Shown here piece after piece: positions 25,352 through 33,050 of a stretch of 64,000 nucleotides of DNA (the first letter of the stretch is position 1; each line of letters opens with the position of its first letter). The stretch covers positions 2,356,001 through 2,420,000 of the forward strand of contig NZ_CP071596.1 of NCBI RefSeq assembly GCF_017357105.1, given 5' to 3'. This stretch comes from Natronosalvus caseinilyticus (lineage in GTDB: Archaea > Halobacteriota > Halobacteria > Halobacteriales > Natrialbaceae). Both the position numbers and the translations under genes were made by a program. The notes under the pieces were generated by a model, which was not told where the DNA came from, did no database searches, and saw only the letters and a program-made list of their open reading frames with translations.

Positions 25352-25795
25352 ATGAGCAACGATACCACTCGCATTGCGTTCGTCTGTGTACAGAACGCTG
25401 GACGATCTCAGATGGCATCCGCATTCGCCGAGCACGAATGTGAGGCTCGAGAACTGACCGATTCCGTCGAAATCGTAACTGGTGGAACCCAGCCAGCCGA
25501 GTCCGTTCACGACGTAGTGATAGAGGCTATGCAAGAGAAAGGCATCGACTTGAGCGAGCGAACCCCACGGGAGATCACGCACGAGGACCTTCAAGACTGC
25601 GACTACGTTATCACGATGGGGTGCTCGGCGGAAGGCGTTTGTCCAGCATCGTGGAGCGGTGAGAACCGCGACTGGGACCTCGACGACCCACACGGCAAAG
25701 ACGTCGAAGCTGTCCGTGAAATCCGTAATGAAATTGAAACTCGTGTCACCACGTTGTTCGACGAACTATCCACCGACCAGCGGACTGGTGCCTAA
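25352..25795 (+). CDS. arsC: Thioredoxin-type arsenate reductase (LMW phosphatase fold)
   Basis: This 147-residue protein has the phosphatase loop C12-V-Q-N-A-G-R18 followed by S, the downstream cysteine pair in MGCSAEGVCP (the redox relay of the thioredoxin-linked family) and the acid loop DDPHGKD. It reduces arsenate to arsenite, which Acr3 then exports. It completes the arsR-acr3-arsC operon inside cassette 2. Confidence 0.93.
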   Translation: MSNDTTRIAFVCVQNAGRSQMASAFAEHECEARELTDSVEIVTGGTQPAESVHDVVIEAMQEKGIDLSERTPREITHEDLQDCDYVITMGCSAEGVCPASWSGENRDWDLDDPHGKDVEAVREIRNEIETRVTTLFDELSTDQRTGA

Positions 25796-25841
25796 TCAGT
25801 CTCCTCTGTACTGACCGACCATCACCTTCGCAAATCTCGTG

Positions 25842-25909
25842 CAACATTCGCGCCCTGAATTCAACACGGTCGTTGAAACCTATCACCGTTTGAGGATCTC
25901 AATAAAGCC
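25842..25909 (-). mobile_element. R-type cassette end (right end of cassette 2)
   Basis: On the minus strand it reads GGCTTTATTGAGATCCTCAA then CGGTGATAGGTTT, followed by the inner block GGGCGCGAATGTTGCACGAG. It shares order and spacing with the R ends at 28281 and 31451. Confidence 0.75.
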
Positions 25910-27067
25910 TTCAAATCCTCCTCGCTCACATTGCTCACACGATGTCGTCTTCCTGGCCACAGATACAAATTGAGGATCCAGAGTTCGGAAGAGGATCGAA
26001 CATTTTCTCGTCTTTAACCGCGAGAGAGTGTCAACGGCGACGTTTGAGGATATAGAACATAAATGATGGGCGTTTGTGTAGCCCTCAACTACGAGTACGT
26101 ATGGTGATATTGCGCATACCAGTTCCGAGCTACTGACCGCATGCTCACCTCCCACATGGAGTAACGGTTGGACGTAGCAGCTCTTGTTCCAGAGTAACCG
26201 CTAAACTGAAAGCGGAAGGAGGGGTTTCAGTGAATATGCTCCCTAACGAATGGAGAATTTCACAGAGGGATGAGCGCTTCTATGATCGTATGGGCTAGAA
26301 CACTCGATAGTCATAACCACGACAACTGTCCGGAAGATGTGTGTAGGAGTGGTCTATGGACGAACCTAGGAAAAGATTCTGGAGTGGGCGATTATCGCTC
26401 GAGATGGCTTCCAAGACAGAATAAGGCGTGAGCAGGAGAAAGGGAGTGTCCCGAAAAGCGAGGCAAATCACGCTCTCAAATGTTCATAATCGGTTTTCCT
26501 CTTGCGTTTTACGGGTTGGCGGTAACCTGGAAGAGAATCGCCACGAAGAGAGCCTCGAGCCACTCTCACGAAAATCGGATTCGGTGGTTTAGAGGCTTCT
26601 CTGCAGGAATCTCACTTACCCACTCGAGTCGAACACGTAACTGTCCAGGACACGATTCAAAAGTTCATAATCGGTTTCCTGCTATCGGTTTTGGGGTGCT
26701 AGACGACGCTCGAGTTTCTGAACAGGTTGAGACCCTTTTCGAGAAAGAAAACTCACCTTAGAGCGCGTCTCGAACCGGTTATGCACGTTTGGCGCATCGA
26801 ATCCTGCATCTACGCAACGAGCGCCGATCACGAAACAGACCTCGCTTGCCCATCAGCCTCGGCAATCATCGAGACACACGCGAACGCTCCCTAATCCCCT
26901 CGAGAAGCCTCCTACTCGGCGATTGGGACCCAACTCATGCTCTCGGGGAAGATTCTCATCGTGCAACCACTCGTAGACTATCTTCATAATCGGCCCTCTA
27001 ACCAGAGACCAAACCTATTCTTCCGGATAGAGAACCCGATTATGAGGTTTCTGAAACGCGATTAGTA
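25910..27067. other. Gene-poor interval with dispersed TTCATAATCGG repeats
   Basis: No reading frame here has protein-like composition I trust. TTCATAATCGG occurs at 26483, 26664 and 26983, and an inverted version (CCGATTATGAGG) at 27037-27048. The first and last could be the ends of a 566-base non-autonomous element, with the middle two internal; the function is unknown. Confidence 0.5.
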
Positions 27068-27150
27068 CGTTTTGGTGTAATCCTCAGTAGATTACAAGAG
27101 TTGTCTGCTGTATCCAGAGGATGGATGCAGCGCGACATCATCGTTTATTT
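27068..27150 (+). mobile_element. L-type cassette end, eroded (left end of cassette 3)
   Basis: The inner L block AGAGGATGGATGCAGC at 27116-27131 is identical over 16 bases to 21716-21731 of the intact L end. The outer part (ATCCTCAGTAGATTAC) aligns only loosely. Its partner is the R end at 28281. Confidence 0.55.
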
Positions 27151-27267
27151 CGCATTGATACCAGTGAATCATCCACACACTAATGCTCAGTGTTCAATAC
27201 CATTGCGAGAGACTGAATGAAGTTGACGGCCTTCGAGAGGGATTCTTCGATTCTTCCGCGTAGCGAG

Positions 27268-28056
27268 CTACGGGTAATCCATCGTCGCCCACTCGAGCCA
27301 TCCCTTAACGTGGTCAATTTTCGCGGGATCGCATCTTGGATAGGGGAAGTAGACTGTTTGTGTGTCTCCCGGAGCGAGATCGACACCCGATTCTGTACTT
27401 TGGCCAGCGTAGGCCACCGTCGTCTCGTCGAGATACGCCTTCATGCGGGGGAACAGTCTAACGTCCTTCGTATGGTCGTTACCGACTGTCCCAGCGTATC
27501 CATACACCGGTACGTCATCGTACGTTCCAATCTTCCCCCAGTCCCCATTGATCGTCACGTACTCCTCGGAGGCGATCCCGATATCGTCTACCCCACCTCC
27601 TTCGACGGTGAGCGTGTACCCGTCTATTGCGTCAGGATCTCCCTCAGAACTCACCACTGTGAACAGGTACGTCTCTCCTTCATCGAGCCCGTAACCTCGA
27701 TCCCAATCGAACGAACCGTCGGAGAACTCTGCTGTAACGTTCGGAATATTCCCACTATCCCACGTCGAGACTCGACCCCGAACACCGTACCGACCGCTTT
27801 CGACATCTCTGAAAAACTCGTGATCGGTAACGTGATCCGCATAAAATCCCTCGACATCCGATTCGAGGGATTCACCGTCGGCACAGATCGGGGTGAAATC
27901 GGTGTCGAACGTCTCCGTGGCAACCGTCTCGACGTCTCGGTCATCCTCAGGGGTCAAATCAGATCCATCATCCGGCGTTGAACCACGTGAGAGACACCCC
28001 GCTACGCCAGCAGTTGGCACCGTGATTACTCCAAGTAGATACCGTCGTCGTTTCAT
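27268..28056 (-). CDS. Secreted lipoprotein, unknown function
   Basis: This 262-residue protein has a short basic signal (MKRRRYLLGVITVPTAGVAGC) with the lipobox VAGC, an acidic linker, and a beta-rich domain. The last 110 residues (DDVPVYGYAGTVGNDHTKDVRLF and onward) look like an FxLYD-type beta-sandwich common in haloarchaeal lipoproteins. It is the only gene in cassette 3. No partner or substrate can be inferred. Confidence 0.75.
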   Translation of the reverse strand: MKRRRYLLGVITVPTAGVAGCLSRGSTPDDGSDLTPEDDRDVETVATETFDTDFTPICADGESLESDVEGFYADHVTDHEFFRDVESGRYGVRGRVSTWDSGNIPNVTAEFSDGSFDWDRGYGLDEGETYLFTVVSSEGDPDAIDGYTLTVEGGGVDDIGIASEEYVTINGDWGKIGTYDDVPVYGYAGTVGNDHTKDVRLFPRMKAYLDETTVAYAGQSTESGVDLAPGDTQTVYFPYPRCDPAKIDHVKGWLEWATMDYP

Positions 28057-28207
28057 TTGTTGAGTTATTGAGACCCGCTCGAAAATAGTTATTTGGGTAA
28101 CTAAAAGAGGGTTGTAGTCCTCCTGTACGAGGTGTATTAGTATTGGCTGGACGGGGCGTACCCCGCCTGTACTGAACGGTTATCAACTCTCGCAGATTGT
28201 CTCTCAT

Positions 28208-28281
28208 CTCGTGCCACATTCGCGCCTTGTATTCAGCAAAGTCGCTAAAACCTATCACTGCTCGAGGGGTTGATCAAAGCC
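28208..28281 (-). mobile_element. R-type cassette end (right end of cassette 3)
   Basis: On the minus strand it reads GGCTTTGATCAACCCCTCGA then GCAGTGATAGG, and farther in CAAGGCGCGAATGTGGCACG. The 8 bases outside it, TGCGGTCG, match the TGCGGTCA outside the L end at 21668 in 7 of 8 positions. Confidence 0.75.
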
Positions 28282-28376
28282 TGCGGTCGGGTGTCTTGCG
28301 AAAAAGACCCGCTGTCTCGAGACGCGCGTGTCAGCGTCGAAGTGTAGTCCAGGACCCGGAACGCGACGCCGGTCGA

Positions 28377-29153
28377 TCAGAAACTGAAGAGATCGATGCC
28401 GCCGGTGACGCCGACGACCTGACCGGTGACGTAGTTCGCCTGCTCCGAACAGAGGTACGCGATCAGATTTGCGACGTCTTCCTCCCGGCCGAGCCGTCGC
28501 ATCGGCGTCGCCTTGGCGATTCGACCGAAGTGTTCGTCGACCTGTTCGAGCTGGTCGATCGGGAGATCCGCGAGTGCACCGACGACGATACTCGGCGCGA
28601 CGACGTTGCTCGTGATGCCGTGCTGGGCGCCCTCGAGTGCGAGCGTTTTTCCGAACCCGATCAGCGCCGCCTTCGTCGCGCTGTAGGACATCTGCCCGAA
28701 CCCGCCCTGCCAGCCGGCCATCGACGACATGGTGACGATCCGGCCCCACTCGCGTTCTTTCATCTTCGGGTAGACCGCCCGGGTGACGTTGTAGGTGCCC
28801 GTCAGGTTGACGGCCACGTCGCGGTCCCAGATCTCGTCGTCGAAGTTCTCCATTTTGTCGCGGGCGTCGACCAGGCCGGCGTTGTTGACCAGCACGTCGA
28901 TGCCGTCGACTTCTTCGTCGATGGCCGAAACCGTCTCCGCGACCGCGTCACGATCCGTCAGGTCGCACTCGACGGCGTGTGCCGTCCCGCCCGCGTCTTC
29001 GACGTCGCCGACGACCGTCTCCGCGGCGTCGACGTCGACGTCTAGGGCGACGATTTCTGCGCCCTCTTCGGCGAGGACCTCGCAGTCGACGCTCCCGATA
29101 CGACCACCCGCACCCGTGACGAGCGCGGTCTTGTCGTCCAGTCCGAAATCCAT
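28377..29153 (-). CDS. Short-chain dehydrogenase/reductase (FabG-like)
   Basis: This 258-residue SDR has the NAD(P) loop TGAGGRIG, the NNAG motif, the catalytic Ser in VTMSSMAG and the YSATK Tyr/Lys pair. An acidic residue after strand 2 (ALDVDVDAAE) favours NAD over NADP, which fits a 3-hydroxyacyl-CoA dehydrogenase role. Neighbouring acyl-CoA ligase, SCP2 and acyl-CoA dehydrogenase genes support a catabolic acyl-CoA pathway. The substrate is not known. Confidence 0.9.
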   Translation of the reverse strand: MDFGLDDKTALVTGAGGRIGSVDCEVLAEEGAEIVALDVDVDAAETVVGDVEDAGGTAHAVECDLTDRDAVAETVSAIDEEVDGIDVLVNNAGLVDARDKMENFDDEIWDRDVAVNLTGTYNVTRAVYPKMKEREWGRIVTMSSMAGWQGGFGQMSYSATKAALIGFGKTLALEGAQHGITSNVVAPSIVVGALADLPIDQLEQVDEHFGRIAKATPMRRLGREEDVANLIAYLCSEQANYVTGQVVGVTGGIDLFSF

Positions 29154-29231
29154 GCGTCAGTCGTGAACGGCGACGGAAAAGGAGTTTGCTCGGCGGATCG
29201 CAGGGAGATTATATGCAGAGCAGACGCAAAA

Positions 29232-29251
29232 CCCACGACTTCGGTCGTGGG
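29232..29251. repeat. IS200/IS605-type hairpin end
   Basis: CCCACGAC-TTCG-GTCGTGGG is a perfect 8-base stem with a 4-base loop, preceded by GCAGAGCAGACGCAAAA. The same flank and stem recur at 50684. Such CCCACGAC/GTCGTGGG stems border IS200/IS605 elements in haloarchaea. The intervening 29252-29518 contains no intact gene. Confidence 0.6.
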
Positions 29252-29518
29252 ATACGCGCCGTAAGCTTGATTGATCAACCGCTCGTAGTAGCCCTTGTGC
29301 GCGGAAAACTGGCAGTTGACTCGGTTTTTGCCACGGCGAGAGCCGAAATCAAACAGGTAAGCCGACCGCGCCAGCCGACGCAAAACAATCAGGTAACTCG
29401 CTATCCCATATTAGGGGACGAGTATCGGTAGCCTGGCGCTGCCAGTGGCCCGTCGGCCCACGAAGCTTAGATTCCCAACCATCCGAATTGACGGGAGTAA
29501 CAGAGGAACCTCGGGAAG

Positions 29519-29538
29519 CCCACGACGTTAGTCGTGGG
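29519..29538. repeat. IS200/IS605-type hairpin end
   Basis: CCCACGAC-GTTA-GTCGTGGG is followed by AGCACGTCAC, the same right flank as the copy at 50684. Together with the hairpin at 29232 it bounds a 287-base interval that is probably the scar of an element. Confidence 0.6.
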
Positions 29539-29662
29539 AGCACGTCACACTCCCTCGCTGGCACCGTCGACGATCCGCTGGCACCGTCAGCGAACGCGCT
29601 CTTCAACGCCCTCGGATACCAGTGAGTACGCTTTAGCGATTCAGTGGTGGTATCGTGAACAA

Positions 29663-31351
29663 ATGCCAGACGACACGCTCTGGTCGAGCGAGTACGAACG
29701 GTTTGGAATCCCCGAGACCCTCGAGCCGTACCCGGACGAACCGGTCCATCGGCTCCTGTACGACGCCGCGGACGAACACCCCGATCAGGGGATCGTACAA
29801 CTCGGACAGCGATTCACCTACCCCGACCTCAGAACGGACGTCGACCGGCTGGCGACCGCACTGTGCGAGCGCGGCGTGACGAAGGGCAGCCGGGTCGCGA
29901 CGATCCTGCCGACCTCCGCGCAGTTCGTCGTCGCCACGAACGCCATCTCGCGTGCCGGCGGCGTCCACATCCCGAACGACTTCCTGGACGCCGAGGACGA
30001 CCTGGTCTACCGACTCGAGCAAGGCGATCCGGAGGTAATGATCGGTCACGACGAACACCAGGACCTGATTCGCTCGCTACAGGACGAGCTGGGCCTCGAG
30101 AACGTGATCCTGACCTCGCTCGAGGACTACTCGGACGATCCGCCAGTCGATCACGAGGAGATCGCCGGCGTCGAGTGGCTCCCGAAGGTCGTCGAATCGG
30201 CGACCGCCGATCCGCCGGACGTCGCGTTCGACGTCGAGTCGGACGTCCACACGCTGTTGTTCACCGGCGGCACGACGGGGCTGCCGAAGGGCTGTCGACT
30301 CACCCACCGGAACCTCACCGCGAACGCGCTCCAGGGCGTCGCCGCACAGTCGAGGATGGCCCAGATGATGCGCGGGACCGAAGCGGCGGTGATGGCGCTG
30401 CCGATGTACCACGCCTACGGCTACTCCATCACGAACAGCCTGCTCGAACTCGCACTCGACGTGCTGATCGTGCCCGACGCGCGCGACACCGCGTACATGA
30501 GCGAACTGGTCGAGCGCCACGAGCCGCTCATTATGCTCGGGGTGCCGACTCAGTTCATGGAGCTAGTCAACGAGGCGTTCGCGTCGGACGTGATCGGGAT
30601 CTCGGGTTCCGCTCCGCTCGCAAACGAGACGAAATCGGCGTTCGCGCGCGAGGCCGGCGGCGTCTCGCAGGGGTACGGTCTCTCGGAGATGTCGCCGATC
30701 ACTCACTTCGACATTCACGGTCTCCACGACCTGCTGGCGGGCGGCGGAAGCGACGACGGACTGGACCATCCGACCATCGGGCTCCCGGTTCCCGACACGA
30801 ACGTCAAACTCCGGGACGTCGACACCGGCGAGACCATCTCGCTCGAACGCGCCGCCGAGGAGGGACTGGAGGGCGAGATGCTGGTCGATGGCCCGCAGCG
30901 AATGAAAGGCTACCTCGACGAGGAGAAAGATCCCTTCGATGACGAGGGATACGTCGCGACCGGTGACGTCGCGAAAGTTGACTCCAGGGGTCGATTCTAC
31001 GTCGTCGATCGCGTCAAGAACATGATCAACGTCTCCGGGCTGAAGGTGTACTCCGAGGAAGTCGACGAGTTCCTGTACGGACTCGACGGCGTCAAACGGC
31101 CCGCGACGATCGGCGTCCCCGATCCCGAGCGACCCGGCAGCGAGCGGGTCCAAATCTACATCGAGGAGGATCCGAACGCAGCCGTCGACCTCACCGAACG
31201 GGACGTGGTCGAGTACCTCGAGGGAAAGGTGCCGAAACAGGCGATTCCCTCGGAGGTCGTGTTCGTCGAGCGGATTCCGCTGACCGATATCGGAAAGACC
31301 GACAAGAAGGCGCTCCAGGACGAGGCGACGCTCGACGCAAGCGCCCACTGA
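29663..31351 (+). CDS. AMP-forming acyl-CoA ligase
   Basis: This 562-residue enzyme of the ANL superfamily has the AMP-binding loop LLFTGGTTGLPKG near residue 202, the A5 motif QGYGLSEMSP, the GYVATGDVAKVDSRGRFYVVDRVK hinge (A7/A8) and the C-terminal catalytic Lys in IGKTDKKAL. It activates a carboxylic acid to its acyl-CoA, probably a medium- or long-chain fatty acid. ATG 29663 is used; the frame extends upstream through the hairpin scar. Nearby SDR and acyl-CoA dehydrogenase genes would act next. Confidence 0.93.
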   Translation: MPDDTLWSSEYERFGIPETLEPYPDEPVHRLLYDAADEHPDQGIVQLGQRFTYPDLRTDVDRLATALCERGVTKGSRVATILPTSAQFVVATNAISRAGGVHIPNDFLDAEDDLVYRLEQGDPEVMIGHDEHQDLIRSLQDELGLENVILTSLEDYSDDPPVDHEEIAGVEWLPKVVESATADPPDVAFDVESDVHTLLFTGGTTGLPKGCRLTHRNLTANALQGVAAQSRMAQMMRGTEAAVMALPMYHAYGYSITNSLLELALDVLIVPDARDTAYMSELVERHEPLIMLGVPTQFMELVNEAFASDVIGISGSAPLANETKSAFAREAGGVSQGYGLSEMSPITHFDIHGLHDLLAGGGSDDGLDHPTIGLPVPDTNVKLRDVDTGETISLERAAEEGLEGEMLVDGPQRMKGYLDEEKDPFDDEGYVATGDVAKVDSRGRFYVVDRVKNMINVSGLKVYSEEVDEFLYGLDGVKRPATIGVPDPERPGSERVQIYIEEDPNAAVDLTERDVVEYLEGKVPKQAIPSEVVFVERIPLTDIGKTDKKALQDEATLDASAH

Positions 31352-31442
31352 ACGGCGGGCCGTCGCCAAGAGCCGACGGTCGCACACCAGCGGATCGAAT
31401 TTCTTCGGCCGAGTACGGACCGATCTCATCGCAGGACGATAG

Positions 31443-31450
31443 ACCAATCA
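31443..31450. repeat. 8-base target-site duplication, left copy
   Basis: ACCAATCA lies immediately outside the R end of cassette 4 and recurs exactly at 32343-32350 outside the L end. Confidence 0.85.
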
Positions 31451-32342
31451 GGCTTTGTTGAAACCCTCAATTGGTGATAGGTTGTCGAAGACGTGCTGAA
31501 TATAAAGCGCGTATCTTGCACAGCCTATGGCCAGGAATTCGCTGATAACTTTACCTACGAACGAACCACTACTCACTCCGTCACATCGTCCAACGCGAAG
31601 GAGCCGTATTCAATCTCCCCCGTTCGCTCATATCGGAGCATGTGGACTCCCGTGCTCGACGTCTCGGCATTCGCCAGTTCGAGGGCCGTGGGGATCGTGC
31701 CGTCCCCGAACAACCGCTTCCCGTTTCCCAGGACCAGAGGGAAGATCCAGAGCCAAAACTCGTCGACGAGGTCGTGTGCGAGCAATGTCTGGATCAGGTC
31801 GTGGCTCCCCTGCGTCATGATCACACCCCCGCGCTCCTTCTTAAGATTCTCAACGGCCTCCACGACGCCTCTCGAGAGGAGCGTCGAGTTGTTCCACTCC
31901 ACCGCATCGAGAGTTCTGGAGGCGACGTACTTGGGCATACTGTTCAGTTTCGACGCCATGGGATCGTCCTCCGCATCGACGTGAGGCCAGTGCGCGGCGA
32001 AGATCTCGTACGTCTTTCTGCCGAGCAGCAGCGCATCGGCCTCGGCGAACTGGCCATCTATGATTTCGCCCATCTGCTCGTCCCAGTAGTTGACCGACCA
32101 ACCGCCATGTTCGAAACCGCCGTCACGATCCTCGTCAGGACCACCCGGGGCCTGCATCACGCCATCGAGTGTAAGGAACGTTCCAACAACAAGCGTACCG
32201 GTCGTTTCGTCCGTATGATTCTGGCTCATTCATCCGATTAACGTGAAATCAAGCGATAAAGGTATCATCCGTAGATGCCGCTTTGCCAACCTCTATATTC
32301 AGCATCCGATTCCTATCAACAGTTGAGAGTTTCAACAGAGCC
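31451..32342 (-). mobile_element. Mobile insertion cassette 4, carrying a DHFR-like gene
   Basis: This 892-base unit has 31-base inverted ends that match at 27 positions: GGCTTTGTTGAAACCCTCAA then TTGGTGATAGG at the left and the same with four changes at the right. It is flanked by the perfect duplication ACCAATCA. The left end is R-type (inner GCGCG, TTGCAC block) and the right end is L-type (inner TGCTGAATATAGAGG block). It encodes no transposase; its only gene is the minus-strand reductase. It therefore behaved as a non-autonomous transposon, moved by an enzyme from elsewhere. Confidence 0.85.
31573..32229 (-). CDS. Dihydrofolate reductase/RibD C-terminal-like reductase
   Basis: This 218-residue protein is of the YyaP/RibD_C group within the DHFR fold. 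It has the TLDGVMQAPGGPDED opening, the LLGRKTYEIFAAHWP motif near residue 67, the YVASRTLD strand and the closing LVLGNGKRLFGDG loop. These NADPH-binding proteins reduce small heterocycles or are of unknown use; a true folate role cannot be assumed. It fills cassette 4 and is its only passenger. Confidence 0.9.
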   Translation of the reverse strand: MSQNHTDETTGTLVVGTFLTLDGVMQAPGGPDEDRDGGFEHGGWSVNYWDEQMGEIIDGQFAEADALLLGRKTYEIFAAHWPHVDAEDDPMASKLNSMPKYVASRTLDAVEWNNSTLLSRGVVEAVENLKKERGGVIMTQGSHDLIQTLLAHDLVDEFWLWIFPLVLGNGKRLFGDGTIPTALELANAETSSTGVHMLRYERTGEIEYGSFALDDVTE

Positions 32343-32350
32343 ACCAATCA
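32343..32350. repeat. 8-base target-site duplication, right copy
   Basis: ACCAATCA is the exact copy of 31443-31450, just outside the L end of cassette 4. Confidence 0.85.
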
Positions 32351-32476
32351 ATATCTCGCCACTATCGAGTTCGAGTATAAAGATCCGCGCATCCCATGGA
32401 TCAGACTGTTCGAGGCGCGTCCACTCTTCACTACCATCGGGATTCACCCCCGCACGGTGATCCCGGATCGATAGCT

Positions 32477-33046
32477 ATGACGGACGACGAACTCATCCAG
32501 GACATCGAAGCATCGCTCGACAAACCCGACGACGAACTCGAGGACGACCTGCCGGACCTGCTCGGTCGGATGGAGAGCCAGACCGACGAACTCGTCCGCG
32601 AGTACCCGGCGACGTTCGGTCGCGTGGTCCAGCGCATGGAGACGATGGACATCGCGTCGTTCGTCTCGGACAACCCCGAGACCGCAGACCAGTTCCAGGA
32701 ACTGCTATGGGCCGGGATGAACGTCCTCGTCGAGACCTCCTCCGAGGTGCGAGAGAACATCAACGAGGATATTACCGTCAACTTCGAGGCCGACGACTGT
32801 CCGATGGCGGGCCACCTCGAGGTCGACAGCGAGGACCAGACGATGCGGGGCGGATCCGGGAAACTCGACGACCCGATGCTCGAGATCACCGGTCCCGCGG
32901 ACACGTTGGTCGGGCTCATCGTCGGCAGCGTCGACCCGATCCAGGGCTTCATGCAACAGAAGTACGAGATGGACGGCCCCGTCCACAAGGGGACCCGCCT
33001 GGCACCGATCATGAACTCGCTGTCCGAGCAGGTCCCCGCGGAGTAA
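32477..33046 (+). CDS. SCP2 sterol/lipid-binding domain protein
   Basis: This 189-residue acidic protein has an N-terminal helical part and an SCP2 fold. The fold is recognisable from VNFEADDCPMAGHLEVD strands and the GPADTLVGLIVGSVDPIQGFMQQKYEMDGPVHKGTRL stretch, where lipid carriers have their hydrophobic pocket and the GD/G turn. It probably carries acyl-CoA or lipid intermediates. The acyl-CoA dehydrogenase starts 5 bases later, implying co-translation. ATG 32477 is used because the leading part of the longer frame is not protein-like. Confidence 0.85.
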   Translation: MTDDELIQDIEASLDKPDDELEDDLPDLLGRMESQTDELVREYPATFGRVVQRMETMDIASFVSDNPETADQFQELLWAGMNVLVETSSEVRENINEDITVNFEADDCPMAGHLEVDSEDQTMRGGSGKLDDPMLEITGPADTLVGLIVGSVDPIQGFMQQKYEMDGPVHKGTRLAPIMNSLSEQVPAE

Positions 33047-33050
33047 GCGA

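Noticed and set aside
25883-26155. 90-codon minus-strand frame with several cysteines
   Set aside because: It runs into the R-type cassette end and has no family resemblance; probably chance.
26480-26761. 93-codon frame in the gene-poor interval
   Set aside because: No start-associated promoter, weak composition, and it crosses two TTCATAATCGG repeats.
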